A DNA stretch of 64,000 nt. It comes from Clostridium sp. AM34-11AC. GTDB lineage: Bacteria; Bacillota; Clostridia; Lachnospirales; Lachnospiraceae. The translations under genes and the position numbers were made by a program. This document shows positions 17,044-24,559 of the stretch, in pieces. Location of the stretch: NCBI RefSeq assembly GCF_003435375.1, contig NZ_QWGL01000001.1:186001-250000 (forward strand), given 5' to 3'. A model generated the notes under the pieces. The model worked only from the letters and a program-made list of their open reading frames with translations. It was not told where the DNA came from and did no database searches. Every line of letters begins with the position of its first letter. The stretch's first letter is position 1.

Positions 17044-17181
17044 GGTATTTTCGGCACCGAAAATACCATAATATAATGTCCTGGATGCGGATTTTGCCGA
17101 TTTAGGATGCGAAGCATCGGCAAAATCCCGTTACTGTTTACGCAAAGCGTAAGCAGTAACGCCGGGGTTGTCGGTGACAAC
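17044..17181. repeat. Array of four consecutive hairpin palindromes
   Basis: Four adjoining inverted repeats: 17044-17067 (GGTATTTTCGG/CCGAAAATACC, 2-base loop), 17089-17128 (GGATTTTGCCGA/TCGGCAAAATCC), 17130-17160 (GTTACTG...CAGTAAC, with TTACGC-AAA-GCGTAA inside), 17167-17181 (GTTGTC-GGT-GACAAC). No ORF or T-tract accompanies them. This could be a non-autonomous palindromic element or a structured RNA; it lies directly before toxin locus copy 2. Confidence 0.7.
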
Positions 17182-17197
17182 TGAAGGGAAATAGTAC

Positions 17198-17226
17198 TTG
17201 AATTCACTTTTCGAATATGATAGACT
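17198..17226 (+). promoter_or_regulatory. Promoter of antisense RNA, copy 2
   Basis: TTGAAT (17198-17203), 17-bp spacer, TAGACT (17221-17226). Conserved relative to copy 1 at 14847-14875. Confidence 0.6.
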
Positions 17227-17232
17227 ATAGAT

Positions 17233-17332
17233 ACAAAAAGGGAAAGTCAGATACACACGGCCTACCCTTTATAACTAGCTTGTTACAATGTAACAGCCGT
17301 CACTATTGGGGTAGTGGCGGCTATTTTCTTTT
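17233..17332 (+). ncRNA. Antisense antitoxin RNA of type I TA locus, copy 2 (predicted)
   Basis: Same architecture as copy 1: transcript starting after TAGACT, small palindrome GTTAC-AAT-GTAAC, and terminator stem AGCCGTCACTA/TAGTGGCGGCT (17295-17322) followed by TTTTCTTTT. The 3' end overlaps the toxin 3' end. Differences from copy 1 fall mainly in the terminator loop (TTGCAG versus TTGGGG) and the 5' half, which could limit cross-talk between copies. Confidence 0.6.
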
Positions 17333-17413
17333 CCCGAAAATTGTGTAACACAATCCTACGAGAGCTACAATGAAGATACCTATCTGGATCAAGTCCGAAT
17401 ATGTAACATACAT
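17321..17413 (-). CDS. Holin-like toxin peptide of type I TA system, copy 2
   Basis: A 30-residue peptide identical to copy 1 except Ser at position 6: single membrane helix and GKRK tail. AGGAGGG lies nine bases before the ATG at 17413; an ATG two codons upstream (17419) is too close to the RBS. A longer in-frame opening to 17536 would read through the structured leader and is rejected. The promoter also holds a LexA-type box. Confidence 0.75.
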   Translation of the reverse strand: MYVTYSDLIQIGIFIVALVGLCYTIFGKRK

Positions 17414-17421
17414 TGGCATCG

Positions 17422-17469
17422 CCCTCCTTTCTTTCGTCCGGAGGGGGAAGCCCCTCCTTTTATGGAGGG
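17422..17469 (-). promoter_or_regulatory. Structured toxin leader that can sequester the ribosome-binding site, copy 2
   Basis: Minus-strand order CCCTCC (17464-17469), GGAGGG (17452-17457), CCCTCC (17440-17445), GGAGGG ribosome-binding site (17422-17427). The pairing blocks are kept although the intervening bases differ from copy 1, supporting a functional fold. Confidence 0.6.
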
Positions 17470-17507
17470 CAGGCCGCCTTTTATGTATTCTGCTTTCCCA
17501 TAAATTC

Positions 17508-17536
17508 ATTATATATTGCAAACATTTGTTCGTCAA
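17508..17536 (-). promoter_or_regulatory. Toxin promoter with LexA-type box, copy 2
   Basis: -35 TTGACG (17531-17536), 17-bp spacer, -10 TATAAT (17508-17513), with CGAAC-AAAT-GTTTG at 17519-17532. This is one change from copy 1 and still fits CGAACRNRYGTTYG. Confidence 0.75.
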
Positions 17537-17914
17537 TATTTTTTCTTAGCTACTATGTGCACCAGCGCCTCGATCGGCCGCCTCAATGACGTAACGATCA
17601 TGATTCCGGCCACAAGCGCGACCGCAAGCCCGATGGCTTTCTGGGCCTTCAGGATGAACTCCGGAGCATCATGGCGGAGCGCCGCGTCCATCGCATAGTA
17701 CAGGGATCCTCCCGGAATCAGTGGGATGACCGTCGGCATCAAAATCGTCGTCGCCGGTGTCTTCAGAACTCTCGCCCAGATCTCCGAGTAGATCGTGATC
17801 AAAATCGCAACCACGAAAAATCCCAGATATTCATTATCCACAAAATGCAGAAACGCCAGATAAACTGCCCAGAAGACAGCGCCGCCGATAGACGGGATCC
17901 AGAGCCTCTGCCCC
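17533..17914 (-). pseudogene. Truncated duplicate of threonine/serine exporter small subunit
   Basis: About 125 codons match the C-terminal five-sixths of the 15187-15636 gene (from RGQRLWIPSIGGAVFWAVYL, versus RGRRVLIPAIGGAVFWAVYL, to the VHIVAKK end). The first ~25 residues, including the start, are missing; the frame hits TGA immediately upstream. At the break it joins, out of frame, an unrelated ORF start at 17980 (MEKVKKVQTDQKTGAQAADP). The only remaining in-frame ATG (17841) would give a 102-aa fragment without a good RBS. With the flanking toxin locus this forms an imperfect direct duplication of 14846-15560. Confidence 0.8.
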
Positions 17915-18024
17915 CGTCATCGGGTCCGCCGCCTGTGCGCCTGTTTTCTGGTCTGTCTGCACCTTTTTCACCTTTTCCATTCAAATGTTTTCCTGGAAAT
18001 CATGGTTCCATTCCCTGACTTTTA

Positions 18025-18987
18025 TTATACGGGGCGGGGATTTCTTTTACAAGTGGCAAGCGCCTGCTCGATCAGGGCATTAAGCGCCTTCGTCTGCTCC
18101 GGGGATGTGACCGCGCCTACGATCGGCTGTCCCACGATGTTCCCGTTCTGATCAACAACATAGGTCGTTGGGAATGCATACAGTCCGGCGGTAAAACGGC
18201 CGGCATCGCTGTCGGAGTCAAACCAGAGATTCTGATAGGATGCTCCCTTTTTTGACAGGATCTCCTTCGCCTCGGCAATCGCACCCTCATCGCCGTCCAG
18301 CGTAAATGCATTGATTCCTACGACCGCACCGCCCTTTTGCGCCAGCTCCTGATTCAGCGCATCCAGATCCGCAAGCTCTCCGACACAGGGCTTGCAGGTC
18401 GTAAACCAGAAATTCACGACGGTTACGGTATTGCCGGAAAAGAGTTCACTGCTGTTTACCTCCTTGCCATCGAGATCCTTTCCCTGAAAGTCCGGGAACT
18501 TTTCCTGACCGCTCTCAGCATTTCCTGCCGCAGCACTCTCACCTTCCCCCGGCATCTTGACGCAATCCGGATATTTCTCCTCCAGAGCCATCAGTTTTTC
18601 CTCGATCTCCCGGATCTGTCCGGCTCCGTCATTCAGAATTTTCAACTCATCTGCTGTAAATTGATCCTTTGCAGCTTCGATCGCCTTCCGAAGAAAATCG
18701 CCGTAATTATTATTGTCTCCGCTTACCACCTGGTCCTTATCGATCGTCAGGAACAGCTTTTCCCAGAGCTCTGCATTGGCTGACTGGATGTCCTCCTCCT
18801 TCTGCATCAGCTTTTGATACAGGTCTGCTGCTTCTTTGTCATCTCCCGGCTCCGCGGACAGTGACGTTCCGCTCTCTGACGTCTGCCCGGAGGCAGTTTC
18901 CTTGTTATTCTTTGCTCCCCCGCACGCTGTGAGGCCAAATGCCAACACAACGATGAGCAGGATCGCTGTCATATTTGATCGTTTCAT
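18025..18987 (-). CDS. TlpA-like thiol-disulfide lipoprotein
   Basis: 320-aa lipoprotein (lipobox LTAC, Cys22) anchored outside the membrane. A helical linker (about 50-145) is followed by a thioredoxin-like redoxin domain with FWFTTCKPCVGE (Cys198 and Cys201), a GINAFTLDGDE insertion and the cis-Pro region YAFPTTYVVDQNG (about 265-277). Such proteins reduce or exchange disulfides on the cell surface. Its start overlaps the polyferredoxin stop by four bases, so electrons may be fed to it from that membrane protein (inference from this recurring gene pairing). Confidence 0.9.
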   Translation of the reverse strand: MKRSNMTAILLIVVLAFGLTACGGAKNNKETASGQTSESGTSLSAEPGDDKEAADLYQKLMQKEEDIQSANAELWEKLFLTIDKDQVVSGDNNNYGDFLRKAIEAAKDQFTADELKILNDGAGQIREIEEKLMALEEKYPDCVKMPGEGESAAAGNAESGQEKFPDFQGKDLDGKEVNSSELFSGNTVTVVNFWFTTCKPCVGELADLDALNQELAQKGGAVVGINAFTLDGDEGAIAEAKEILSKKGASYQNLWFDSDSDAGRFTAGLYAFPTTYVVDQNGNIVGQPIVGAVTSPEQTKALNALIEQALATCKRNPRPV

Positions 18988-19877
18988 TTCTTTTCTCCAT
19001 TTCTATTTGAGTCGGACGCAAAGCCGTAGCAAAAGCTGACGGCATCCGTGGGACAGGCATTGATACACTTCCCGCACCGGATACATTCCGTGTGATTGGG
19101 TGAGCTTGTGACATCGACATCCATCTGACAGACTCTTCTGCATGCTCCGCAGGAGATGCATCTGTGTTCATCCACTTTGATCCCAAGCAGGGATACCTTG
19201 TTCATCAGCGCATAAAACGCACCGAGGGGACAGAGCCATTTGCAGAACGGCCGATAAAACAGCACACTTAGAACGAAAACTCCGATCAGGATCATAAGCT
19301 TTCCGGTAAACAGCTGTCCCAATGCCGACCGGATCCCCGGATTAACGGCTGACAAAGGAATTGCCCCCTCTAAAACTCCCTGCGGGCAGAGATACTTGCA
19401 AAAGAATGGGTCACCCATTCCCACATCATTTACAACAAGCGCCGGCAGTGCGATCACGGTAAAAAACAGCACGGCATATTTAAGATAAGTCAGAGGCTTA
19501 AGCCTTTCCGTGGACAGCTTTTTTCCCGGAATTTTGTGAAGAAGATCCTGCAGCCAGCCAAAGGGGCACAAAAATCCGCATATAAAGCGCCCTAAAAGGA
19601 CACCAACCAGGATCAGAAATCCTGTTATATAATAGGAAAAGCTGAATTTCGATGAGCCGACCACCGCCTGAAAGGAACCGATCGGACATGCCCCGGCTGC
19701 CGCCGGACAGGAATAGCAGTTCAGCCCCGGCACGCAGACTGCCTTTTCCTTTCCCTGATAGATCCCGCCTTTGAAAAAATTCGGCAGGTGAGGGTTCGTA
19801 AGAAGCGCCGCCGCTGCCTGGATCCAGCCGCGAAACCGGCTCAGTATCTTTGATATGATATGTTTTCTGTTATCCAA
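18984..19877 (-). CDS. Membrane polyferredoxin (NapH/4Fe-4S binding family)
   Basis: 297 aa, TTG start at 19877 preceded by GTAGGAA. About five membrane helices carry cytoplasmic cysteine motifs CGFLCPFGWLQD and CKWLCPLGAFYAL plus CKYLCPQG, typical of NapH/RsxB-like proteins. The C-terminus has two 4Fe-4S motifs, CISCGACRRVC and CIRCGKCINACP. An N-terminal cluster CVPGLNCYSCPAAAGACP is also present. It is likely to pass electrons from a cytoplasmic donor across the membrane to the TlpA-like lipoprotein. It overlaps the preceding 48-aa CXXC peptide gene by eight bases and the lipoprotein gene by four. Confidence 0.9.
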   Translation of the reverse strand: MDNRKHIISKILSRFRGWIQAAAALLTNPHLPNFFKGGIYQGKEKAVCVPGLNCYSCPAAAGACPIGSFQAVVGSSKFSFSYYITGFLILVGVLLGRFICGFLCPFGWLQDLLHKIPGKKLSTERLKPLTYLKYAVLFFTVIALPALVVNDVGMGDPFFCKYLCPQGVLEGAIPLSAVNPGIRSALGQLFTGKLMILIGVFVLSVLFYRPFCKWLCPLGAFYALMNKVSLLGIKVDEHRCISCGACRRVCQMDVDVTSSPNHTECIRCGKCINACPTDAVSFCYGFASDSNRNGEKK

Positions 19878-20016
19878 TTCCTACACACTCCAAACACAGC
19901 CTGATCGCCTTACTTAACACGGTATCCGCCTCTCCTCGCATCACGCCGACGCACAGCATGACTATACCGGCAATCAGCAGAGCGCCCTGAAATAATGCCT
20001 TTTTTGTTCGCAACAA
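19870..20016 (-). CDS. CD1871A-type small CXXC membrane peptide
   Basis: A 48-aa protein starting at TTG 20016 (or TTG 20013), with AAGGAGAG six bases upstream. It has one membrane helix (about 8-24), then MRGEADTVLSKAIRLCLECVGIG. The RGE-x-x-TVLxKAxxLCLECIGIG ending is the hallmark of the CD1871A family CXXC peptides that accompany 4Fe-4S polyferredoxins in Clostridia. Easily missed because of its size and TTG start. Its exact role is unknown; the CLEC pair suggests a redox or metal-handling part of the same electron-transfer module. Confidence 0.85.
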   Translation of the reverse strand: MLRTKKALFQGALLIAGIVMLCVGVMRGEADTVLSKAIRLCLECVGIG

Positions 20017-20116
20017 CCTAGTCTCTCCTTCTTGTTTGATATCCTATTACAGGTAAATTCACTCATATTGTTTCCTTAAACTATCCATTCCTCTTATCCC
20101 TCGATTTCTCAATGCA

Positions 20117-20146
20117 ATTATATCGGAGAACCCGGTAGTTTGTAAA
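20117..20146 (-). promoter_or_regulatory. Promoter of CXXC/polyferredoxin/TlpA operon
   Basis: Minus strand TTTACA (20141-20146), 18-bp spacer, TATAAT (20117-20122). A motif close to the one at 9489-9510 lies just upstream at 20168-20190. Confidence 0.6.
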
Positions 20147-20271
20147 GCGATACGAAACTTTTCATATGCAAAATTTCCTGTAAAGAAACTTTCCCGATTT
20201 GCAGACCTCATTTTCTGATCGTCATCGGTTGTCGGTGAGCTGGAGCGTCCTTCTTTTCGTCAGATCCTTTG

Positions 20272-20300
20272 TTGACCTTTCTTCTCCGGTTCGCTACAAT
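20272..20300 (+). promoter_or_regulatory. Promoter of M42 peptidase gene
   Basis: TTGACC (20272-20277), 17-bp spacer, TACAAT (20295-20300); the gene starts 36 bp downstream behind CAGGAGGAATG. Confidence 0.7.
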
Positions 20301-20335
20301 AGTAATCAGAAATATCCTTCAGGAGGAATGTAAAC

Positions 20336-21355
20336 ATGAACTCTCATATGAATTTTATCAAAGAGCAGTTATACACCTTAACTTCTATCCCGAGTCCGTC
20401 CAGCTTTACAGCAAAAGTGACTGATTACCTGTTGTCCGAATTATCTTCTCTGGGGTATTCCCCGGAGCGCAGCAATAAGGGGAACGTATTCGTTACCCTG
20501 GGTGGTTCCGGCTCTCCTCTGGTACTGGCAGCCCATGTTGATACATTGGGGGCTATGGTTCGCTCCATCAAGGAAAACGGACGTCTGCGGCCCACAACCA
20601 TCGGAGGTCATCAGTGGTCCACAGCGGACGGCGAGAACTGCACCATTCACACTCGTGATGGCAGAGTTTACACCGGTGTAGTACTGAACAAGGAGCCTTC
20701 TTCCCACGTGGCTGATCAGAAAACCGAGCTGATCGAAGAAAATATGGAGATCCTGCTGGATGAAAATGTCACTTCCGATCAGGATACTCTGGCACTTGGG
20801 ATCCAGACCGGTGACATCATCGCCATGGACCCACGCACGGTTGTGACAGAAAGCGGATACATCAAGAGCCGTTTTCTGGATGACAAGCTTTCTGCCGCTA
20901 TCCTGCTGGGTCTCGCCAGAGCCGTACGTGAAGATGCCTGGAAGCTGAACCGCAAGGTTTCTTTATTATTTACAGTATATGAAGAAGTAGGGCACGGCGG
21001 AAGTGTCGTACCGGATGATACAGAGGAGATGATTTCTGTCGATATGGGCTGTGTCGGCAGCGACCTTGGCTGCACCGAACGGATGGTTTCGATCTGTGCC
21101 AAAGATTCCGGTGGTCCTTATAACTATGATCTGATCACGGCTCTTTCCAACCTTGCAAAGGAGAAGAAGCTGGATTATGCCATTGATGTTTATCCGCATT
21201 ATGGCTCCGATGTGGAGACTACCCTGCGCGCCGGATATGATATCCGCCACGGTCTCATCGGTCCTGGAGTCTATGCTTCCCATAATTACGAACGCTCCCA
21301 TATGGACGGAGTTCACAATACCTTTGAGCTGTTGAAGGCTTATATCACAAGATAG
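20336..21355 (+). CDS. M42 family metallopeptidase (aminopeptidase)
   Basis: 339-aa cytoplasmic dinuclear-metal aminopeptidase of the PepA/FrvX/TET group. Probable metal ligands and catalytic residues: His67 (AAHVDT) with Asp69, Asp182/183 (SRFLDDKLS), Glu216 and Glu217 (YEEVGHGG), Asp236 (SVDMG) and His316 (SHNYERSH). RBS AGGAGG. Single gene with its own promoter. Substrate specificity cannot be read. It is followed by an IS200/IS605 remnant. Confidence 0.93.
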   Translation: MNSHMNFIKEQLYTLTSIPSPSSFTAKVTDYLLSELSSLGYSPERSNKGNVFVTLGGSGSPLVLAAHVDTLGAMVRSIKENGRLRPTTIGGHQWSTADGENCTIHTRDGRVYTGVVLNKEPSSHVADQKTELIEENMEILLDENVTSDQDTLALGIQTGDIIAMDPRTVVTESGYIKSRFLDDKLSAAILLGLARAVREDAWKLNRKVSLLFTVYEEVGHGGSVVPDDTEEMISVDMGCVGSDLGCTERMVSICAKDSGGPYNYDLITALSNLAKEKKLDYAIDVYPHYGSDVETTLRAGYDIRHGLIGPGVYASHNYERSHMDGVHNTFELLKAYITR

Positions 21356-21372
21356 CTTCTTTGTAACTGTGA

Positions 21373-21723
21373 ACAGATCTGTACACTTGCAATCGTAAAC
21401 AATTACTCAAAGGTTCTATCGCTGATGATGTTAAACAAAAGATTTTCGATATTGCTAATACTTATGGCTACGAAATTATTGCTATAGAAACCGACAAAGA
21501 CCATATACATTTCTTATTAAGTTACGATACAACAGATAGGGTTTGCGATATTGTCAAAATTGTAAATCAAGAAACAACGTATTATTTATGGCACAAATAT
21601 GGTTCGCTTCTGTCTAAACAGTATTGGAAGAAAAAGATATTTTGGTCAGACGGATATTTTGCTTGTAGCATCGGAGAAGTATCGTCAGCTACCATACAAA
21701 AATATATTGAGAGTCAGGGGTAA
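21373..21723 (+). pseudogene. IS200/IS605-type Y1 transposase (TnpA), 5'-truncated
   Basis: An open frame without start codon, about 117 codons. It has the HUH motif in TDKDHIHFLLSYD, the SLLSKQYWKKKIFWSDGYFACSIG block, and the catalytic Tyr in ATIQKYIESQG. The first ~25 residues of a normal TnpA (including the VWVTKYRR-type strand) are missing; a stop precedes the frame at 21370. The right-end hairpin follows. Base composition is AT-rich compared with its left neighbours. Confidence 0.85.
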
Positions 21724-21740
21724 TAACTAAAGATTTACAA

Positions 21741-21776
21741 GGCTCCTCCCACCACCTGAAAGTAGTGGGAGGAGCC
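21741..21776 (+). mobile_element. IS200/IS605 right-end hairpin
   Basis: GGCTCCTCCCACCAC-ctgaaa-GTAGTGGGAGGAGCC, a 15-bp stem with one mismatch, 17 bp after the transposase stop. Subterminal hairpins of this kind are recognised by Y1 transposases. No intact left end is visible. Confidence 0.75.
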
Positions 21777-21876
21777 TATGGCAAACGGCTGGCAGTGGTA
21801 GTTAGACCGGAAATGTGCTCAGATATAGCCGGAAGGTGTGATCAGCTCCAAGCAGAATCAATCCTTCTCGTATTTC

Positions 21877-23211
21877 TCAATCCTGCATTGCTCCCAGATA
21901 AGCAATAGTGATTATGCTGCTCAACGAATTTTCATCGTTATACTGGATCATTGATGCATACTGTGAATGAAACTTATCGATTTCAGCAGCAACCTGTTTT
22001 TCATCCATTGACAGTGTAGCTGTAAGAAGTTTTCTCGATTCTTGCTGAAATGCAATCAGTTCATCCCAATTACTGCTTCTCACAGCTGTGATTAGTTCCT
22101 GTCTGATCTCCTCATTCGGAACAAATGCTGATTCACTATCCTCATTGTATCCTAGATAACCAAGGTGAATCAAGTAGGTGATCACATCGTCACGATTTTG
22201 TATCTCAGCCGGATCATTTTTGAAAGTTGCTGTATCAACTTTAACTTCTGAACCTGAAAGCATCTCGATAATCGCATTCTTCAGCCCATCATAATTCATG
22301 CAGATGAGTGGTACAACTACCTCATACGAACCGGTCTCAGACCAATAGCTTCTAAATCGTCCTTTTGTCATTACACTTACAACAGCTTTGGGATTATACA
22401 CTTGATATCCATCAAGCAGATACCCATCATACCATTTTTTGACTTTATCAAAATCCCTGTTGTATTTTTCACAGAGTCCTTTTACCTCGTTTTCGGTAAA
22501 ACCGATGTATGGAGCCAATTCATCTGCCTGCAGCATTGTAAACTCATCCAGGTTATTTACTGCGGACTGGGCCCTTTCTTTCTTAATCGGCAGAATTCCC
22601 GTAAGATATGCCAGCTGGATGTACTTCGTTGGTTCTACACCTTTAAACATTCCCCTTAAAAAATTAAGGTATTCATCCTGAATGTTTTCTATAATTGCTC
22701 CATCTCGGATAATAACATCCCATTCATCTATGATAACAACAAATTTCTGTCCAGTACGTTCCTTTACCCGTGAAAGCGCATCCGGAAGAGTCACTACCTC
22801 TTGTGGCAGCGCATCTGGATAAATGCCACGAAGTTCATCCAGAACACTTTTTGTTATAAAAGAGACCACTTTATCCGCATCATCACAGTTTGCTAAAAAC
22901 CACTGAATATCAATATGGATCACATCGTATTTATTAAGATGCTTCTTGAAATCGGCATCTTTGCTTATCCTCAATCCTGAAAACATCTGCTCGGAATCCG
23001 TACCCTTGCTGTAATATGCCGCCAGCATGTTTGCTGCATAAGACTTTCCGAACCGACGCGGCCGGCTATTGCAGATATAGGCATTCGTTGTATCGAGAAC
23101 GCTATTTGTATACTCGATCAAGCCAGTCTTATCCACATATATTCTGGAGTTAAGAGCAACCTGAAACGCACTGCTGTCTGGGTTTACAAATCTTCCCATG
23201 CTTCCGGCCAT
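21877..23211 (-). CDS. AAA-ATPase-like/DUF1703 protein, C-terminally truncated
   Basis: 444 aa. The N-terminal AAA-ATPase-like domain (PF09820 type) begins FVNPDSSAFQVALNSRIYVDKTGLI, with Walker A RPRRFGKS (50-57) and Walker B KFVVIIDEWDV (about 155-165). The helical DUF1703 region follows. In this large gut-Firmicute family the protein normally continues about 100 more residues into a PD-(D/E)XK nuclease fold; here it stops just after SSIITIAYLGAMQD, so the nuclease core is missing. Probably a truncated, inactive family member, though the ATPase could still fold. Cellular role of the family is unclear. It is adjacent to the IS remnant. Confidence 0.8.
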   Translation of the reverse strand: MAGSMGRFVNPDSSAFQVALNSRIYVDKTGLIEYTNSVLDTTNAYICNSRPRRFGKSYAANMLAAYYSKGTDSEQMFSGLRISKDADFKKHLNKYDVIHIDIQWFLANCDDADKVVSFITKSVLDELRGIYPDALPQEVVTLPDALSRVKERTGQKFVVIIDEWDVIIRDGAIIENIQDEYLNFLRGMFKGVEPTKYIQLAYLTGILPIKKERAQSAVNNLDEFTMLQADELAPYIGFTENEVKGLCEKYNRDFDKVKKWYDGYLLDGYQVYNPKAVVSVMTKGRFRSYWSETGSYEVVVPLICMNYDGLKNAIIEMLSGSEVKVDTATFKNDPAEIQNRDDVITYLIHLGYLGYNEDSESAFVPNEEIRQELITAVRSSNWDELIAFQQESRKLLTATLSMDEKQVAAEIDKFHSQYASMIQYNDENSLSSIITIAYLGAMQD

Positions 23212-23324
23212 CTTTCTTTGTAAATGCTTTAAAGATAGCTCTTCCGTTCATTCTGGTCAAAAATTCTAACCAGATTTTCTATCTTTTGGTTTAGATAATA
23301 CATTGTACTGATCTCCTTTATATG

Positions 23325-24545
23325 TTACTTTCTATTCCTTATAGACCACACAAAAGCTTTCTGACGATTACCCCAAACGTATTTCTGCCATAATAGTTTT
23401 AGCGATGGCTTATCTGCCCATTTTCTGTTAATATCTTCAATATCCATTTCACTTTTCAGATCCTGCATAAATTGTTCTCGCTTAGGGTTCATTTCAATAT
23501 GTTTACGCATTGGACCTTGATACCTTAAAGCATCTTCAAATCTCAACTCATGCCCATACATCGAACCTTCAGCTTTTTTCAATACAGATTTTCCCTTTTC
23601 AGTATTTGCAATTGCCAGAGAAGAACCACCATTTTTACCATATAATTCCATACAATAAATATGTACTCCCCATAGGTCGCCGAGAGATATATCGGCTGTC
23701 CGTTCCGTTGTCGCAAAGAGGCATTCATAGCATGAAGGTCGGCTCATAAGATGCTTCAACCAAATATACCAAAATGGGTTAAACCAACGGTCTTTTTCAA
23801 TTACTTTTTTCTTATTATCGTTCATCATAACTGTGGTCCTCATTATCTCGAAGTCCCATTTGTGATGTCCGAGAAAAGAGTGGCCCTTATACCTGTAGTC
23901 AATGCTTTCGATTAAAGCACCGAATTTCTTTTTTAGTGATTGCTCATATTTCCGAATATAAAGGGGACTCGGGACGCCTTCGCAAATAACCTCCACGGTT
24001 AATAAGTTATCCTGATTCGTATTACGCAAAAACGCCTTTAATCCAGAAATTTGACATGGCGTTCCAGAAAAAAGCACTTTCTTTCCGGAATTCAAAAAAT
24101 CTTTAGCCTGCTGATATGATTTACCCATTTTGCTTTGGGAATATTTTGATTTTCTAAACTTAGCCAAATTTTTCTTGTCGGTAATATAACTGTGCCAAAC
24201 TAAAAGCCCCTTACTTTCTGCACCAAAAATCACATAATTGTCATCGCAAAAAGTATCGACAATAGCTGAAAATGCACCGCCGCTAGTGCTTTCAAAACGT
24301 ACTTCTTCATCTTTGATATATCCACCAAAAACATACTTGTCCTTGCCATATCGCACTGGCATATTCTCATAAAGACAGACTTGGTGGCACAAATTACATT
24401 TTACACACAAGTCTTTATTAAGAATCGGATAACGAAATCCTTCATCGTCCTCTTCCATCTTCAATGCACTTTTAGGGCAAATCTGAACACAGGCTTCACA
24501 GCCGTAACACTTTCCCTTATCTTTGTCTGTCAAGTATCCCGCCAT
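23325..24545 (-). CDS. Coenzyme F420 hydrogenase/dehydrogenase beta-subunit-like ferredoxin protein of polysaccharide cluster
   Basis: 406 aa. Two N-terminal 4Fe-4S motifs: Cys13/16/19/23 (CYGCEACVQICP) and Cys47/50/53/57 (CVKCNLCHQVC). The FrhB-like domains follow, with STSGGAFSAI, KVLFSGTPCQISGLKAFL and a late RADISLGDLWG-like stretch (TADISLGDLWG). Relatives sit in exopolysaccharide clusters next to pyruvyltransferases, as here, where it directly follows such a gene (14-bp gap). Its redox function in glycan synthesis is not established. Confidence 0.85.
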   Translation of the reverse strand: MAGYLTDKDKGKCYGCEACVQICPKSALKMEEDDEGFRYPILNKDLCVKCNLCHQVCLYENMPVRYGKDKYVFGGYIKDEEVRFESTSGGAFSAIVDTFCDDNYVIFGAESKGLLVWHSYITDKKNLAKFRKSKYSQSKMGKSYQQAKDFLNSGKKVLFSGTPCQISGLKAFLRNTNQDNLLTVEVICEGVPSPLYIRKYEQSLKKKFGALIESIDYRYKGHSFLGHHKWDFEIMRTTVMMNDNKKKVIEKDRWFNPFWYIWLKHLMSRPSCYECLFATTERTADISLGDLWGVHIYCMELYGKNGGSSLAIANTEKGKSVLKKAEGSMYGHELRFEDALRYQGPMRKHIEMNPKREQFMQDLKSEMDIEDINRKWADKPSLKLLWQKYVWGNRQKAFVWSIRNRK

Positions 24546-24559
24546 ATCTCACACCACCA

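Noticed and set aside
17013..17207. 64-codon minus-strand ORF over the palindrome array
   Set aside because: Its sequence is dictated by the four hairpins; no RBS.
17321..17536. 71-aa version of the copy 2 toxin peptide
   Set aside because: The longer start lies in the promoter -35 and would read through the structured leader; copy 1 does not conserve the extension.
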